A stretch of 64,000 nucleotides of DNA, taken from positions 45,112,381-45,176,380 of the forward strand of contig CM069457.1 of assembly GCA_035610835.1 (NCBI GenBank), in the 5' to 3' direction. This stretch comes from Ophiura sarsii (lineage: Eukaryota > Echinodermata > Ophiuroidea > Amphilepidida > Ophiuridae). Position numbers and translations under genes: made by a program. Below are positions 11,655 through 23,344 of the stretch, piece after piece; the stretch's first letter is position 1, and every line of letters starts with the position of its first letter. The notes under the pieces are model-generated. The model saw only the letters and a program-made list of their open reading frames with translations, had not been told where the DNA came from and made no database searches.

Positions 11655-11868
11655 CCCTTTCCACGCGGCTATATTAGTTTTACCATTTAAACAAAACACA
11701 CTTTCATGATTTAAAAGATACCTTTCCCAACTTTCAAAGTATAATCTCAAGAATTAGAATTACTGAACCAATACTTGGCATGTCTGTACTTATCATTTAT
11801 GGCGATTCCAAATATGGTGATGAAATTCAATACATTTTGTGAAATGCTGGAATGTAGTCTGCAGACCC
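11655..11868 (+). mobile_element. TTAA-flanked MITE family, copy 2
   Basis: TTAA (11651-11654) followed by CCCTTTCCACGCGGC, the clearest piggyBac-like terminus in the family. The right end is decayed after GTAGTCTGCAGAC. Confidence 0.75.
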
Positions 11869-12107
11869 AAAATAGATTAAATAAATTTAATATGTTAGAA
11901 ATATAGCTCTAAGGAAGACCTTAGGTGTATATAACAAATTTTGTATAATGCGAAATCGTTAAACATTCCATAATACGTCAAAAAACACAACCACAAAAGT
12001 GAAAATTAAAAAACAAACAATTACCGGTAGATGGAATACGATGGTTTGCAGATTGAATTTAGAATATCATATTCTAGCTTTAAAATAAAACTGATATCTA
12101 GATTATA

Positions 12108-12550
12108 TACTGTCAAAATTGGTGTCTTGGCGACTTTTTGAAGTCATGTCTTGCAAAAAACGTGTCTTAAACAATAAAAATCATAGCAAAATATTTGGCT
12201 GAAGACACTAGCCAAGACATGTCAGGTGAAGCCAGTTTTGAGACATGTCTCCAGTAAAACACGAGTCACGTCTCTATGCAAGACATGTACCGCAAAGAAG
12301 TATCTCCATGCAAGACACGCCTAAAACGTAAGTCATGTTTATTGAAGCCAATTTTGAGACATATCTTGTGTTTATGTTTTCTGGCAAGACATGATTTTCC
12401 TGAATACGTGTCTCATACATGTCTCAATTGCCCTATGTGTCTTGGCTGGTGTCTTCAGCCAAATATGTGTTAATGCTTTTTATTGTTTAAGACACGTATA
12501 TTTGCATGACATGACTTCAAAAAGTCGCGAAGACACCACTTTTACAGTAT
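12108..12550. mobile_element. Fold-back MITE rich in AGACATG motifs
   Basis: Arms of about 115 bp are inverted: GGTGTCTTGGCGACTTTTTG at the left against CAAAAAGTCGCGAAGACACC at the right, both next to TATACTGT/ACAGTATA. AGACATGT-like motifs recur in both arms and the loop, including a perfect AGACATGTCT near 12,243. Confidence 0.8.
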
Positions 12551-12974
12551 ATGATCACAGTTACGATATGCCCTGTAAACACGAGTAGTAAAACAACACC
12601 AAGTGAAGTAAAAGATCGTTTGAATCTAAATTAAAATATACATATTGACTGACTGTTGAACTTGTTCATTTCTGTAGTTATACATTTTTAATATTGAACA
12701 CTTGCACATGTACTTTGCGTACATGCAAACTAAGGTAGACAAAGCATGTAATCACCACCTCTAATCTGATCAAAATGGAGTGTAATTTCAGTTTATTCGT
12801 TAGTCTAACTTTCATCACATACAATGTTATGAAAGGTTACATTACATGCAGTACATGCTCAAACAACACTAAATACAATTACACTGTTTTAGTGAGTATG
12901 TGATGCGCTTATAAGATCCATTATATAAGACATGGTATACTCTTTTGTTAATTTTTTTTTAACAGTTATTAGTT

Positions 12975-13672
12975 ATGAATGTTGTTCAAATCATTAATAA
13001 TTCTTTATTTTAATTCAATTTGAAGGATAAAAGAAGTTCGTCACACTTGAGTGACCCCAAGCATTGTTATTGACTGACATGTGTTTACATGAAGTGGTAT
13101 TGGGTGAATTAGCAGTGGCTTAGAAGTTGGATTCTTTTTCACGTTATATGGAGTTGGTGAGGTTAACATGTAGGAGACAATTTTATTTCTACCAATTGTG
13201 CAAGAAGCTACTACCCAATATGACATTATGTTCTCACTCGCTTAACACTTTTGGACCGGTGATTTTACATTTCGTCTGTAATAAACCATCTAAGGATGTG
13301 TCTATTTCCCACTATGTGGTCGTATTAAAAGACTGCAAAGGACATAATTATGCCCTAAGGGCATAAACTAACCTTCATAACCCTGAAAATGGACCACATA
13401 ATCAGCGGTTGACAACATTTTTGATGATTTATTACCGGCGAAATGTCAAAATCACTGGTCCAAAAGTGTTAAGGGATAGGAACATAATGAAAAAGAAGTC
13501 TAAGAGCTTCTAAGCCACTGGTAATTTACCCTTGACCACTACTCTACCGATTTAAATGGCCCTCAAGTTTAGCCTCAAAACTAGCTCATATAGAAACCAA
13601 GCTTGTGATTACTCAAGTGTGACGATCCATTGTTACTCATCATATTGAATCAAAATGATGAATTTTGAACAA
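12975..13672. mobile_element. Fold-back element with a nested TTAA MITE
   Basis: GTTGTTCAAA at the left pairs with TTTGAACAAC at the right, and CACACTTGAGTGACC with ACTCAAGTGTGACG. GCAGTGGCTTAGAAG and CTTCTAAGCCACTG pair further in. The centre is occupied by the insertion at 13,246-13,468. Confidence 0.65.
13246..13468. mobile_element. TTAA-flanked MITE, second family, 223 bp
   Basis: TIR CACTTTTGGACCGGTGATTT pairs with the complementary right end (AAATCACTGGTCCAAAAGTG is its near-exact inverse). TTAA is duplicated on both sides (13242-13245, 13469-13472). The internal part differs from the CACGCGG family, so a second piggyBac-type MITE family is likely. Confidence 0.8.
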
Positions 13673-13689
13673 CCAACAAGGAAAAAACA

Positions 13690-13905
13690 AGGATGGCAAC
13701 TAGCTTAAACAATAAATATGGGATATCCTACTTTCTTAAACTATTTTGTCATTCTTTTCGAGCCTTATTCAGTTATCTAATCATGCTGTTCTCTGGAGTA
13801 CTAGCGTATGCTCTGACATGCTACTAATCATGTGATAGTGTATTAATATCCCATGTTATTTTACATGTTATACTACATCTTCTACATAGATTGGGTGCAC
13901 AAACA
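13690..13905 (+). repeat. Left inverted arm flanking the GPCR copy A block
   Basis: Contains AGCTTAAACAATAAATATGG, TTCTTAAACTATTTTGTCA, CTAATCATGTGATAG and AGATTGGGTGCAC, in that order. The same blocks occur in reverse order and orientation at 18,235-18,440. Confidence 0.75.
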
Positions 13906-14214
13906 ACAGTTTGAAATAGAAAGGAACAATAGCAGAAAAGAGATAGAGAGAATATTTTTATTTATTTCAAACAAGTTTAACACACACACACATATTCGTT
14001 TGCACTTTGCCACAAAGGTGAAATCACCATGTATGGAGTATAACCTCAGTTAAAAAAGTCCGATTTTCATGATCTAACAATTTTAAGGAAAGAGTTCAGT
14101 ATGTCAAATATGATGGAAAAACAACGGACCTAAATATCATTATTTTTGATGACTAAAACATTACAGAACTTTGGGCATTGCTGGGTATTAATCAGTTTGT
14201 GACAGCTTGTGCAA

Positions 14215-14417
14215 ATACGATTTTTCAATAACCTTTCCTAACTTTGAAGGTATTTCTCAAGGATTACTGAACTAATACTAGGCATGTTTGTACTCATTTC
14301 AATGCATTTCTCATGTTGATTCCAAATATCGTAATGAAATTCAATATATTTGACATTTTTTAAACATTTTGTGAAATTTCGGAATATCGTCTGTAGACGC
14401 CTGTCGCGTGAAAGGTG
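14215..14417 (+). mobile_element. TTAA-flanked MITE family, copy 3
   Basis: The right end CGCCTGTCGCGTGAAAGGTG is followed by TTAA (14418-14421); the left end is truncated. The body (CCTTTCCTAACTTTGAAGG, ATTCCAAATATCGTAATGAA) matches the other copies. Confidence 0.7.
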
Positions 14418-15229
14418 TTAATTACACTTTAAAATGACTTATATAATATTTAGGACTATCATTAAATAATTTAAAATATATTTGATACTTCATTACCATT
14501 TGACCTTAAGCGTAACGAGTGCAAGTTGCGACATGAATACTTATATAAATTATATTTTTTGTATGACGAGCTTGTTTTAAACCCGCTTTTAGGTCGAGTT
14601 AAGTTAGTTATACTGGGACTAGGTGTGTGACTAGGAGGTGCAGGATGGGAAAACATGTTGTTATAATCACAAGTTGGAACAGTACAATTCGTCGCAGTCG
14701 CAAGAGATGTGCCGGTATGTCAGACCGTACAGAACAGCGACGAATTGGATTGATGCAACCAAGCTCAAGTACCTTAACGCATACTTTATGTTGTATTACT
14801 AAACATTGCACGCTTATCTTTTGATCCAAACCACGATGAATCCACTCCAAAGCGAGTATTAATCATTTAATTGAAAATCGATCATGCATCTTATAGATAT
14901 CTGGGACAGTTCATACATGTCTTGTGTGCTTCAATTTGCAATAGGACATAATCTATATTTGAGAAGTTTACGAAATAAAAAATCAGTGATTTTCTCCAAA
15001 GTATATAATTAGGACTGATTCTTAAGGCCTTTAAGAAATAAACTCTTCATATAATATATGATAGCGTGATAGTTGTTGGGAAATCATTACCTCTGGATGG
15101 TTTCACAATCTGCTTGATTCTTATTCTGATTGTCCGCTTTCATAACACCATTATTGTGCCCAATGTCGCATTTAATTTAATAATAGCAAATTTAAACGCA
15201 TCGTGGTAAATCTTATTGGTTGCACTATA

Positions 15230-15562
15230 GATGAGGTGACCTATGATGTCATGTATTTACAAATGGGACACCCTCTATTGTTTCCCTCCAGGCAGAATAC
15301 ACAGTAAAGTTAATGAAGACAACATGAAATTTCTTTCTAATGAATTGTAAAACTCATTTAGTTTTAATTTTTTTTGTGAAATGCGATAGCTTATAGCATT
15401 CCTAAGCAAGTTTAAAGACAGTTTTGATAACAATTTGCTGTGACACCACAATCTAGTTAGAAAACCTGATTTGGCCTATGTAAACTATAGGAACTCTTTC
15501 CCGGTGTGTTTTGTCTCAAACCAACAGAGGGCGTCCTAAATGTCAACAAATGTCACCTCATC
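15230..15562. mobile_element. TA-flanked MITE inserted in GPCR copy A
   Basis: Ends GATGAGGTGAC and its complement GTCACCTCATC, flanked by TA. Comparison with the intact gene gives the empty site directly (CGCTATACACAAG), so the borders are exact. Inner GGGACACCCTCTATTG pairs with CAACAGAGGGCGTCC. Confidence 0.85.
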
Positions 15563-15888
15563 TATACACAAGTGGGTTAACAGAAGAGTTAAGTGTATAC
15601 ATTATATTGGCAAGCCATTCGAACAACAAGATTCCTGGATCATCACTAATCAGTCCTGTCTCAGAGAACAGGTATCGGTATCCGTGCATGGCACCTCTTA
15701 CCGTAGAAAATTAACACGGTGATAAATAGGAATACCGCCAGTTTATAAATACCATACTAGCTACCTGCAATCTAGGAAATTTGGAACACAGAGTTCATTT
15801 CACCGCTAATATCACACATTAAGGGACAATTTTTAAGCGCTGATTTTGCAACACATTTGTATGTAGAGCTATTATAAGCTATCTACTA

Positions 15889-16411
15889 AGGGATCACGTC
15901 AAAACTCGACCGCCAGGCGACCGCCGGTTACGGCCGGTTCCGCCCGGTTCTCACAAAACGTGTTGTCTGTTATAATATACACACATAATGAGGTCAATAG
16001 TTACACTCTGGTGAACACGACCGGTTGATAGTGCCTTGTCACACGCGTGAGCAATAAGATCTTGAAGTAATGGGCTCTCAAGTTTCAGTTGACAACCAGT
16101 ACAATACAACTATTGATTTTCGCTGGGGTTTGCTTTTTCAATCTGTTTATAGCTCAATTAACTTTTTAAAATCAATACCGAAAGTCTATGATTTATAAAT
16201 GGAACAATTCTGGCGCCTATAATGACCGCAAAGTAAAAGATTGATAGTGTAAATTTGTCCGGTTACGGCATTAAGTCAACCGGCGGTTGTTCAGTGTTGC
16301 ATGAATGTTGCGTGAATATTCATATACCAGTACAACATTTGACCTGAAAGAACCGGGCGGAACCGGACGTAACCGGCGGTCAACGAGCGGTCGAGTTTTG
16401 ATGTCTTCCCT
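15889..16411. mobile_element. GC-rich-arm fold-back in GPCR copy A
   Basis: The arms pair as TCAAAACTCGACCGCC with CGGTCGAGTTTTGA and CGGTTCCGCCCGGTTCT with AGAACCGGGCGGAACCG. The outermost bases are AGGGA/TCCCT. The surrounding inserted DNA (15,774-15,888 and 16,412-16,553) is of unknown origin. Confidence 0.7.
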
Positions 16412-16730
16412 AAACTCATATCCCTCCCCGCCCTCACCAATCAATGCTGAGGGTCCCAACGACCATGGAGATGAAACAGTTCCGAACAACATTGAATAGG
16501 GGGAATGGGGGTTGATTTCAACGATGTCCCCAAAGTGTTCCAACAGTTATTTCCTGAATTGTGGTTACGATTGGTAGTTATCGCCGAAGAGTCGATACCT
16601 TGAGTACCAAGTCGTTGATGCAACCGGTGTACAATGAAAATGTCCATCACTATTATAACAATAGCTTGAACTGACGAGAATGCTAAGAATAAAACTAATT
16701 GAAACACAGTTCCGAAGTTACTACAATCAT

Positions 16731-17033
16731 AGAAAAAAGGTGTTCGAACACTGACCCGTGTTCTTGTTGTTTGCAGCTTTTAATTACCATAATTATAGTA
16801 CGCGTTATTAGAGTCATGTGAAAATACCAATTTGCGTCTGCTAGCCTGGAAGCTCCCCTTCAATATACCCCTCCCTCCCCCACCAATCAATGTTGCTAGG
16901 CCACGGGCAGATGTTTGGCAAGTTTGGCAACTCAAACTTAACATTGATCGGGGGGGGGGGGGGGGGAGAAGGGGGGGGGGGGAATGACTTTACATTAGGC
17001 CTACTAAGTGTTCGAACACTTTTTTCTAGCTTT
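16731..17033. mobile_element. Fold-back with poly(G) core in GPCR copy A
   Basis: AGAAAAAAGGTGTTCGAACA at the left and TGTTCGAACACTTTTTTCT at the right are inverted, next to TTACTACAA and TTTGTAGTTAC. It splits the host sequence TTACTAGTTACAG seen in the intact gene. A G-rich run with short interruptions spans about 16,950-16,981. Confidence 0.7.
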
Positions 17034-18010
17034 GTAGTTACAGTACATGCTGGCACGAGCCACACTTCTTGATCCATTATCCAGGCTACAAGTGTCAGAT
17101 TTGCCGTCCTTCTCCAGTCTTTCACCAAGTGATACTTAACTGGGTGGCATATAGCCAGATAGCGTTCCACAGTTACAAGAGTTACTAAATTAATTGACGC
17201 TATGTAACACAGTGACGTTAAGGTGAGGGGTAATATGCAACCAAGGACAAAACGTTTCTGCTATATTCGCGATTCGAACAGGGGGCGTCTAATACTGCAG
17301 GATCGAATGACTGCATGAGGTAACCAAATACAAGATATCCACCACCACAAGATTGCCCAGGTAGAACTATTACGCGTGGACAGTGTTAAGCTCAATGAGT
17401 TACCGGCATGACATATTCCATCGGTAGTCATGTTCAAGGTCACAGGCATTGTAATATCTGTCATAGGTGCCAATAGCTGTCATTGTAATATTTCCACACT
17501 AATATAATTATATTTGAATGATGGTATCGGGTGAAATAAAGAGAGACAAAATGAATGCAAAATGTTTTATTGTATATGTTTGGCGCATATTCTGTTTTCC
17601 TGATTCAATTAATTGCAAGACATTCGTACGAGGCGTATTAAATGCGTACCTGAGTGTTTTCATTTAATAATGGTGGTTTACGTAATTATAGAACTATCAC
17701 CTATTCTGTGGTGTTTTGCCTTTTTGATAGAGAAGCAATCAAAGATGTTTTATTTGATATGTTTGGTGCATTGATGTGGCTGCTTCGTGCGAATACCATT
17801 GTTTATTAAATTTTAGGCGTACCTACGTGTTGTTTTCAATAGCTAAACATTTTCTTCTGTGGCGCTCTGACTTTTTGTTGTTGTTATAAAATATCAATTT
17901 AAGTCTGTTAAATAATTGTTGAGATTCAGTTTTAGACCATGCATATAGGGAGGTGGTTTACTCGCTCTTCCAGATCACTTTTGCAGGATATCACCCACTC
18001 ACTGTCTCAC

Positions 18011-18234
18011 TCCGGTGGGAAATATGCAGGTGCTTGTCCAGTGCCCTGACATAGGATATCCACCGTTACTTAACATCGGACGTTTACATTTTGACGTAAA
18101 ATGCAAAGGTCAACGACCTTTTTATGGTTTACCTGATAACTCGTTCAGAAGTGGGGCAAACTACACATTTTCGGAATCCTAGTGCTCAGCCGAACACTGT
18201 GGTATGCTTCATAGCTTAATTGAATCCATTTAAA
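18011..18234. other. Unassigned sequence between GPCR block A and its right arm
   Basis: No coding frame or repeat structure that I can support. Confidence 0.3.
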
Positions 18235-18440
18235 TAGTGGGGGCCCTGTTTGGCGGACATTATTGATTTTGCAGTCGGTGCACCCAATCTGTGTAGTAGA
18301 ACATGTGAAATTACACGTGATATTAATATAGTATCACATGATTAGTATAATATCAGAGTATACCTTTGTACCAGTGACAAAATAGTTTAAGAATGTACGA
18401 TATCCCATATTTATTGTTTAAGCTAGTGCTCATCCTCCCC
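18235..18440 (-). repeat. Right inverted arm flanking the GPCR copy A block
   Basis: Inverse of 13,690-13,905, differing by an internal indel of about 60 bp. GTGCACCCAATCT and CCATATTTATTGTTTAAGCT mark the two ends of the match. Confidence 0.75.
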
Positions 18441-18594
18441 GATCACCAACACCCTGAGTGTTTTGACATACACGTATTCATGAATATCATTTCAGCGGTG
18501 TCAAAATACAAGTGACTGCGTACCCACTTAACTAATTGTTACGAATACTTTTGTGCAATACTGGTAGTTCACACACTTTATCATATACTTTATC

Positions 18595-20095
18595 ATGTGT
18601 GGCTACAAACGTAGACATAAACGTAGACCTTTTACCAGAATTGGTACATGGAACGTATACGGACACTACCAATTACCAGTCACTGTCAATTTACTGATAA
18701 GAGAATTTGCACGCTGCAAACTGCAACTGCATGGAATATCTGAGATCCGCTGGTCTAGGAAAGGTCACTTTACAACTGATGATAGCCAGATCATCTACTT
18801 TTATGGTAATGAGAAAGGTGGCAGCAGCGGTGTGGCATTTATAGCTAGTCCTTTCAACATGTTAGGCGATCATCCAGTGACAGAATAATATCCATCAGAC
18901 TGCAGGCAAGACCTGTAAACATCAGTGTTGTTCAGGTTTATGCACCCACGTCAGCTGCATCAAACGAAGACATTTAACTCCTTCTACGATCAACTTCAGG
19001 ATGTCATATATGGACTCCCTAAGGAAGATGTAATTATGGTCATTGGTGACTTCAAACAGAGGAAAAGGAATCCAGTATGATGAGGAGGCTCAAATCAGGT
19101 TTAGGGAAAAGAAATGAAAAAGGAAATATGTTAGTTGATTTCTGCATCAAGAGTATTCATAACTCACAGAAGATTATGAGGTATGACTTGCAGAACATCA
19201 GTAAGCAATTAGTAACAGAAACTAGTAACAGATTCGAGAAGTTGATGCTCCATGAAGCTGAAATGACACCAGATGAGCTATGGCTAGGCATCAAGGATTT
19301 AATTCAACAAACTGCCAAAAGACATGTCCCAAGAAGCCCAAGAGAAGTGCATCCCATTGGCTGTCTGTAAAGGTAATATACCTTGCAGATGAAAAACGTC
19401 ATCTTAAAGAAGCTGGCCTACAACATAGCAACCTATACCGAAAGTGCTCTAATGAAATCCATCAGAAGGCAAAGAGGGACAAAAACAGTCACAGCAGCAA
19501 GCTGTGCAGTGAATTTGAAGACCACAGTGCCCAGAATAACTGCAGAGATCTTTTCCGTGGAATAACGAATCTGACCAATAAAACTACAGTCAAACTTGCA
19601 GTAATCAAGGCTGAGAATGGCAAAGTTATGACAGAGGGGGCAGACCTCGAAGGGCTTTATGCGTCTCAAGAGGTCCCTGACATACAAGCAGATATCGAGT
19701 GCAATGATGAGGAGCCTGATATTCCTGTATCTAAAGTCAAGAATGCCATCAAGAAACTTAAAACCAACAAAGCACCTGGCATAGACGATATTCCTGGCAA
19801 GCTATTCAAAACATTGACGAACATGGATATTTAATCCTGCTACAGCTTTGCAACACGATATGGCACACTCCGATATATGGCCTGAGGATTTAAGACAAAC
19901 GATCTATTTTCCTCATACTAAAAAAGGGAAATGTTAGTGAATGAAAGAACAACAGAACGATAGCTCTTATCCCACATGCCAGCAAAATTCTACTGCACAT
20001 CCTTAATGAAAGATTGAGACCTCATCTCGAAAGAGAGCTTTCTCCAGAACAGGCTGGTTTTCGAAGAGGCCGTGGCACCAGAGACCACATAGCTA
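18595..20095 (+). pseudogene. RTE-like LINE remnant (endonuclease plus start of reverse transcriptase)
   Basis: Reads as an AP-type endonuclease followed by RT, with frameshifts and internal deletions. Visible motifs are IGTWNV, GISEIRW, VQVYAPT and IGDF in the endonuclease, then KLKTNKAPGIDDIPGKLF at the RT entry and LSPEQAGFRRGRGTRDH in the fingers/palm. The frame ends abruptly at the MITE at 20,096; the catalytic YADD part is missing. These motifs match RTE/BovB-type LINEs, whose endonuclease is also found in CFDP2-like proteins. Not a host gene. Confidence 0.82.
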
Positions 20096-20592
20096 AGGGA
20101 GCAGTTCCATTTATACGCGATAAATTTATCGCGACTGTATCGGGGCCTGATATGTTTTGGACCCGATGTTTTTCAAGTTGATACGCGATAAAATAGTCAT
20201 CAGGCCCCGATAAAATAGACATCGGGGCCCGATACGAGGCCTCTACCATACCCTGGGGTATGTTTAGCAAATATAGCGGGACATTGTTTAGCAAATACAC
20301 GAGGATAATACAATTTACGTTAAACATCCATAATCAATAACATTATCTCTAAAAACATGAAATGCTGAATTTGTACCTTACAACTAGAATAAATAACCCG
20401 AAGCTCTATTTACATACCGACCATTTATCTTTCGTTATATTTAAACAAGCGGTAATAGTACGCTACTCGATAAATAATCCTTTGCTTCTCGCAACTGTAC
20501 GCGCTAAAAATCTCATCGGGGCCTGATAAAAAACTCATCGGGGCCCGGAACATTCTCGCAATTTTTATCGCGTACAAATGGAACTGCTCCCT
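20096..20592. mobile_element. Inverted-repeat element at the LINE/GPCR-B junction, 497 bp
   Basis: TIR AGGGAGCAGTTCCATTT against its complement AAATGGAACTGCTCCCT, followed in both arms by a TTTATCGCG / CGCGATAAA motif. CATCGGGGCC(C) and its complement recur five times. It separates the truncated LINE from GPCR copy B. Confidence 0.8.
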
Positions 20593-20803
20593 AATATTCA
20601 GCATGACATATTCCATCGGTAGTCATGGTCAAGGTCACAGGCATTGTAATATCTGTCATAGGTGCTTGTAATATTTCCACACTAATATAATTATATTTGA
20701 ATGATGGTATCGGGTGAAATAAAGAGAGACAAAATGAATGCAAAATGTTGTATTGTATATGTTTGGCGCATATTCTGTTTTCCTGATTCAATTAATTGCA
20801 AGA

Positions 20804-21468
20804 CATAGAAAATAATAGGCATATACGACGGGTATTAAACAAATTATAAATATTTTAAACAGGTTCGCCGTCGAGGGTAGAAAATAATGCAATAATGGGA
20901 AACGATATTTATAATTGAGGACCCTAGTGCTAAAAGAGGGTTAAATCACATTGAGAAAAATGGCAAAAAACTGGGTTCATTGTGTCCATGTGTGGACTTG
21001 ACCCACTCGGGTTTTACCTCCCATGGATTCTTACACAGCTTTAACGCATGGCTTAACTTTAACATTTGAACAGAGGGTGCAGAGATCCTCCTTGTAGCAG
21101 AAAACTGATACTAACTACAATTTCACAAGATTGTGACTTAACCCTCTTTTAGATCTAGGGTTCTCAATTTGTTTAATACCCGTCGTTTATGCCTATTATT
21201 TCTATGTATTTTCCCTCTACAGGGAGGACGGCACTTGATTATTACACCTGTATAGGCCCGACCTACTCCGGGTAATACTTGTGGCAGGAGACTGGGAAAC
21301 GAAATCGCTTAGGTTTGAATGTCAGATGTTTTACCATGCAAGGTCTTGTGGCCCAATGGATAAGGCAGTTGCCAAGCAAGCAACAGATCCTGGGTTCGAT
21401 TCCCGCGAGATCGTTTTTCCATTATTGTCTCTTTTCTACCCTCGACGGCGAACCTGTTTAAAATATTT
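20804..21468. mobile_element. 665-bp insertion with 12-bp target duplication and a tRNA-like segment
   Basis: Flanked by AATTGCAAGACA at the left and AATTGCGAGACA at the right; copies A and C give the empty site. Two inverted-repeat pairs interleave: 20,803-20,846 pairs with 21,165-21,207 (TTAATACCCGTCGT family), while 20,849-20,907 pairs with 21,408-21,466 (CAGGTTCGCCGTCGAGGGTA family). A tRNA-like sequence lies near the right end. No protein frame. Confidence 0.7.
21342..21413 (+). tRNA. tRNA-Arg-like sequence, probably a pseudogene or mobile promoter
   Basis: A-box TGGCCCAATGG and B-box GGTTCGATTCC are correctly spaced. The acceptor stem GGTCTTG/CGAGATC pairs over 7 bp with wobbles, and the anticodon stem GTTGC/GCAAC over 5 bp. 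The 5' half matches animal tRNA-Arg (GTGGCCCAATGGATAAGGC). The anticodon loop has A in place of the invariant U33 and would read AGC, and the T-stem has a mismatch, so translation function is doubtful. Confidence 0.5.
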
Positions 21469-21675
21469 AATTGCGAGACATTCGTACGAGGCGTATTACA
21501 TTATATGCGTACCTGAGTGTTTTCATTTTAATAATGGTGTTTTACGTAATCATATAACTATCACCTATTCTGTTGTGTTTTGCCTTTTTGATAGAGAAGC
21601 AATCAAAGATGTTTTATTTGATATATCTGGCGCATTGATGTGGCTGCTTCAAGCCATTCGTGCGAATACCATTGT

Positions 21676-23344
21676 TTATAATAATAATAATAATAAAAAT
21701 AAAAGGGCATTTATTATGCGCCTCACATTGTGAACACAAACCCGAGGCGCATAACATACATAAATGAAAAAATATAAGAACATAATAAAGAAGCTATACA
21801 TCATCCGAGAAAGTCCGAGAAGGATGGTAAGGTATGATGAGTTGTTTGATGTAGGTAGGTGCAAGATTGTACAGGGACTTATATACAACAAGGAGAAGTT
21901 TAAAAATAATTCGCTTTCTGATTGGCAACCAATGTAGATCATTTAAAATTGGCGTCACATGGTCGCGTCTTCTGGCACCGGTAACCAGGCGTGCAGCCGA
22001 GTTTTGTACGCGTAGGAGTTTTAAAATATCTGTATCCGGGAGTCCATAAAGAAGACAATTGCAACTGTCCAATCGCGATGAAAGGAACGCGTGAACTAAA
22101 CGCGCTGTTGTGAAAACGATCAAGGTATTTGCGTAATTGACCGAGAGTCCGTAAAGAAATAAGGGCCTTGCGACACACATTTTTAATGTGATTTGACATC
22201 ATGAGCTGGCCATCAATGAATACACCAAGATCTCTTACACCATCCACAGGTCTGATATCCGAGTTCCCGATTTTGACACTTGGAATAGCTCTGTCATTTT
22301 GAAAACGTGATCTGATGTACACAATCTCAGTTTTTGCATCGTTTATTTTGAGTTTATTTGGCGTTGCCCAAGATCTAATATCAGTAACACAAGCTTCAAG
22401 TGATGATATGGCCTCAGCCTGGGATGGATGATCAAACACCTTATACAACTGTGTGTCATCTGCATACACCATTCCATCAATTCCATAAGCTTTCAAAATA
22501 TCTTGGATGGGACCAGAGTATAAGATAAATTGAATTGGACCAATAACTGATCCCTGGGGTACTCCATAGATAAGCGAATGTTTCTGAGATAAAGTCTGTC
22601 CAATGACAACCGACTGGTCGCGATCACATAGATATGACTTGAACCATTTGTGGGGAATTCCTGTGACACCGTACCTATCCGTGAGCCGTGATAACATCAA
22701 TTCATGATCAATGGTGTCAAACGCAGCTGAAAGATCTAACAGTATAAGAACTGCTTCCTTGTTTTCATCAACCGCGGGAAGAAGGTCATTCTGAACACGT
22801 ATTAATGCTGTCTCTGTCGAATGGTATTGCCTGTACGCAGATTGAAGATAATTATGGAGTTCGTTTTCATCAAGATACTCTTGCATTTGAGCAGATACAA
22901 CACGCTCAAGAATATTGGACAAGAAAGGCAAGTTCGAGACAGGTCGATAGTTCTTCACATCTTCAGGATCTGCGTTGGACTTTTTTTAAATTGGATTTAT
23001 CCGAGCAGTTTTGAGTGCAGATGGTACTTCACCAGTAGAAATGGAGCGATTAATAATACTGGTGATGACAGGCAATAAAACATCAATGCAATCCTTTAGT
23101 AGTGATGTAGGTATCGGATCAAGCATACATGATTTTGTAGGAGCATTCATAATGATTTTGCACACATCATCTTCCGTTACAGGAGCGAACACACAAAATG
23201 AGCTATGAATCAGAAATGTCAACAGACAGATCTTCAGACGGTGTTTTGTCTTCACGAATATTGTTAATCTTGTTACTGAAAAATTTAGCAAAGTTATTCG
23301 CAACTTCGTGTTCATCACCAGTAGGACGAATGGGATGTTTCAAG
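21676..23344 (-). mobile_element. CR1/L2-like LINE, 5'-truncated
   Basis: Encodes RT in the order DPIPTSLLK, YRPVSNLPFLSNILE, LLDLSAAFDTIDH, GVPQGSVIGP, YADDTQLY, then the C-terminal DLHWLPIRKRI and SRTFSDD region. One in-frame TAA at about 22,984 and a frameshift near 22,095 break the frame. The 3' end is a (TTA)n tail, as in CR1/L2 elements. It landed in GPCR copy B with loss of about 10-15 bp of target, judged from copy A. Confidence 0.9.
21939..23318 (-). pseudogene. LINE reverse transcriptase frame, broken
   Basis: Same frame from 23,318 to 21,939, interrupted by a single TAA after ARINPI; conserved RT motifs lie on the 3' side with intact catalytic YADD. Reading past the frameshift near 22,095 restores the C-terminal domain down to about 21,794. 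Confidence 0.85.

Larger units (their letters stand above)
15075..17455 (-). pseudogene. GPCR pseudogene (copy A)
   Basis: Decayed copy of the intact receptor at 34.5-35.6 kb. The pieces 15,075-15,229, 15,563-15,773, 16,554-16,730 and 17,034-17,455 align in order to the intact gene. Three inverted-repeat insertions separate them. About 60 bp between TM4 and the second extracellular loop are deleted, joining LVAWI directly to DQEV. ERYLAICHP and the N-terminal CHAGN remain readable. Several frameshifts and stops rule out a functional receptor. Confidence 0.88.
14630..18010 (-). repeat. Segmental duplicate (copy A) of the GPCR locus
   Basis: Homologous to about 34,130-36,165 over the 3' flank, the coding part and about 500 bp upstream. 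Shared upstream landmarks include the ATTCAATTAATT region, GTGTTTTGCCTTTTTGATAG and GGGAGGTGGTTTA. The intact gene is copy C. Confidence 0.85.

Noticed and set aside
16890..17170. Frames encoding Gly- or Pro-rich peptides on both strands
   Set aside because: They come from the poly(G) core of a fold-back inside the GPCR pseudogene.
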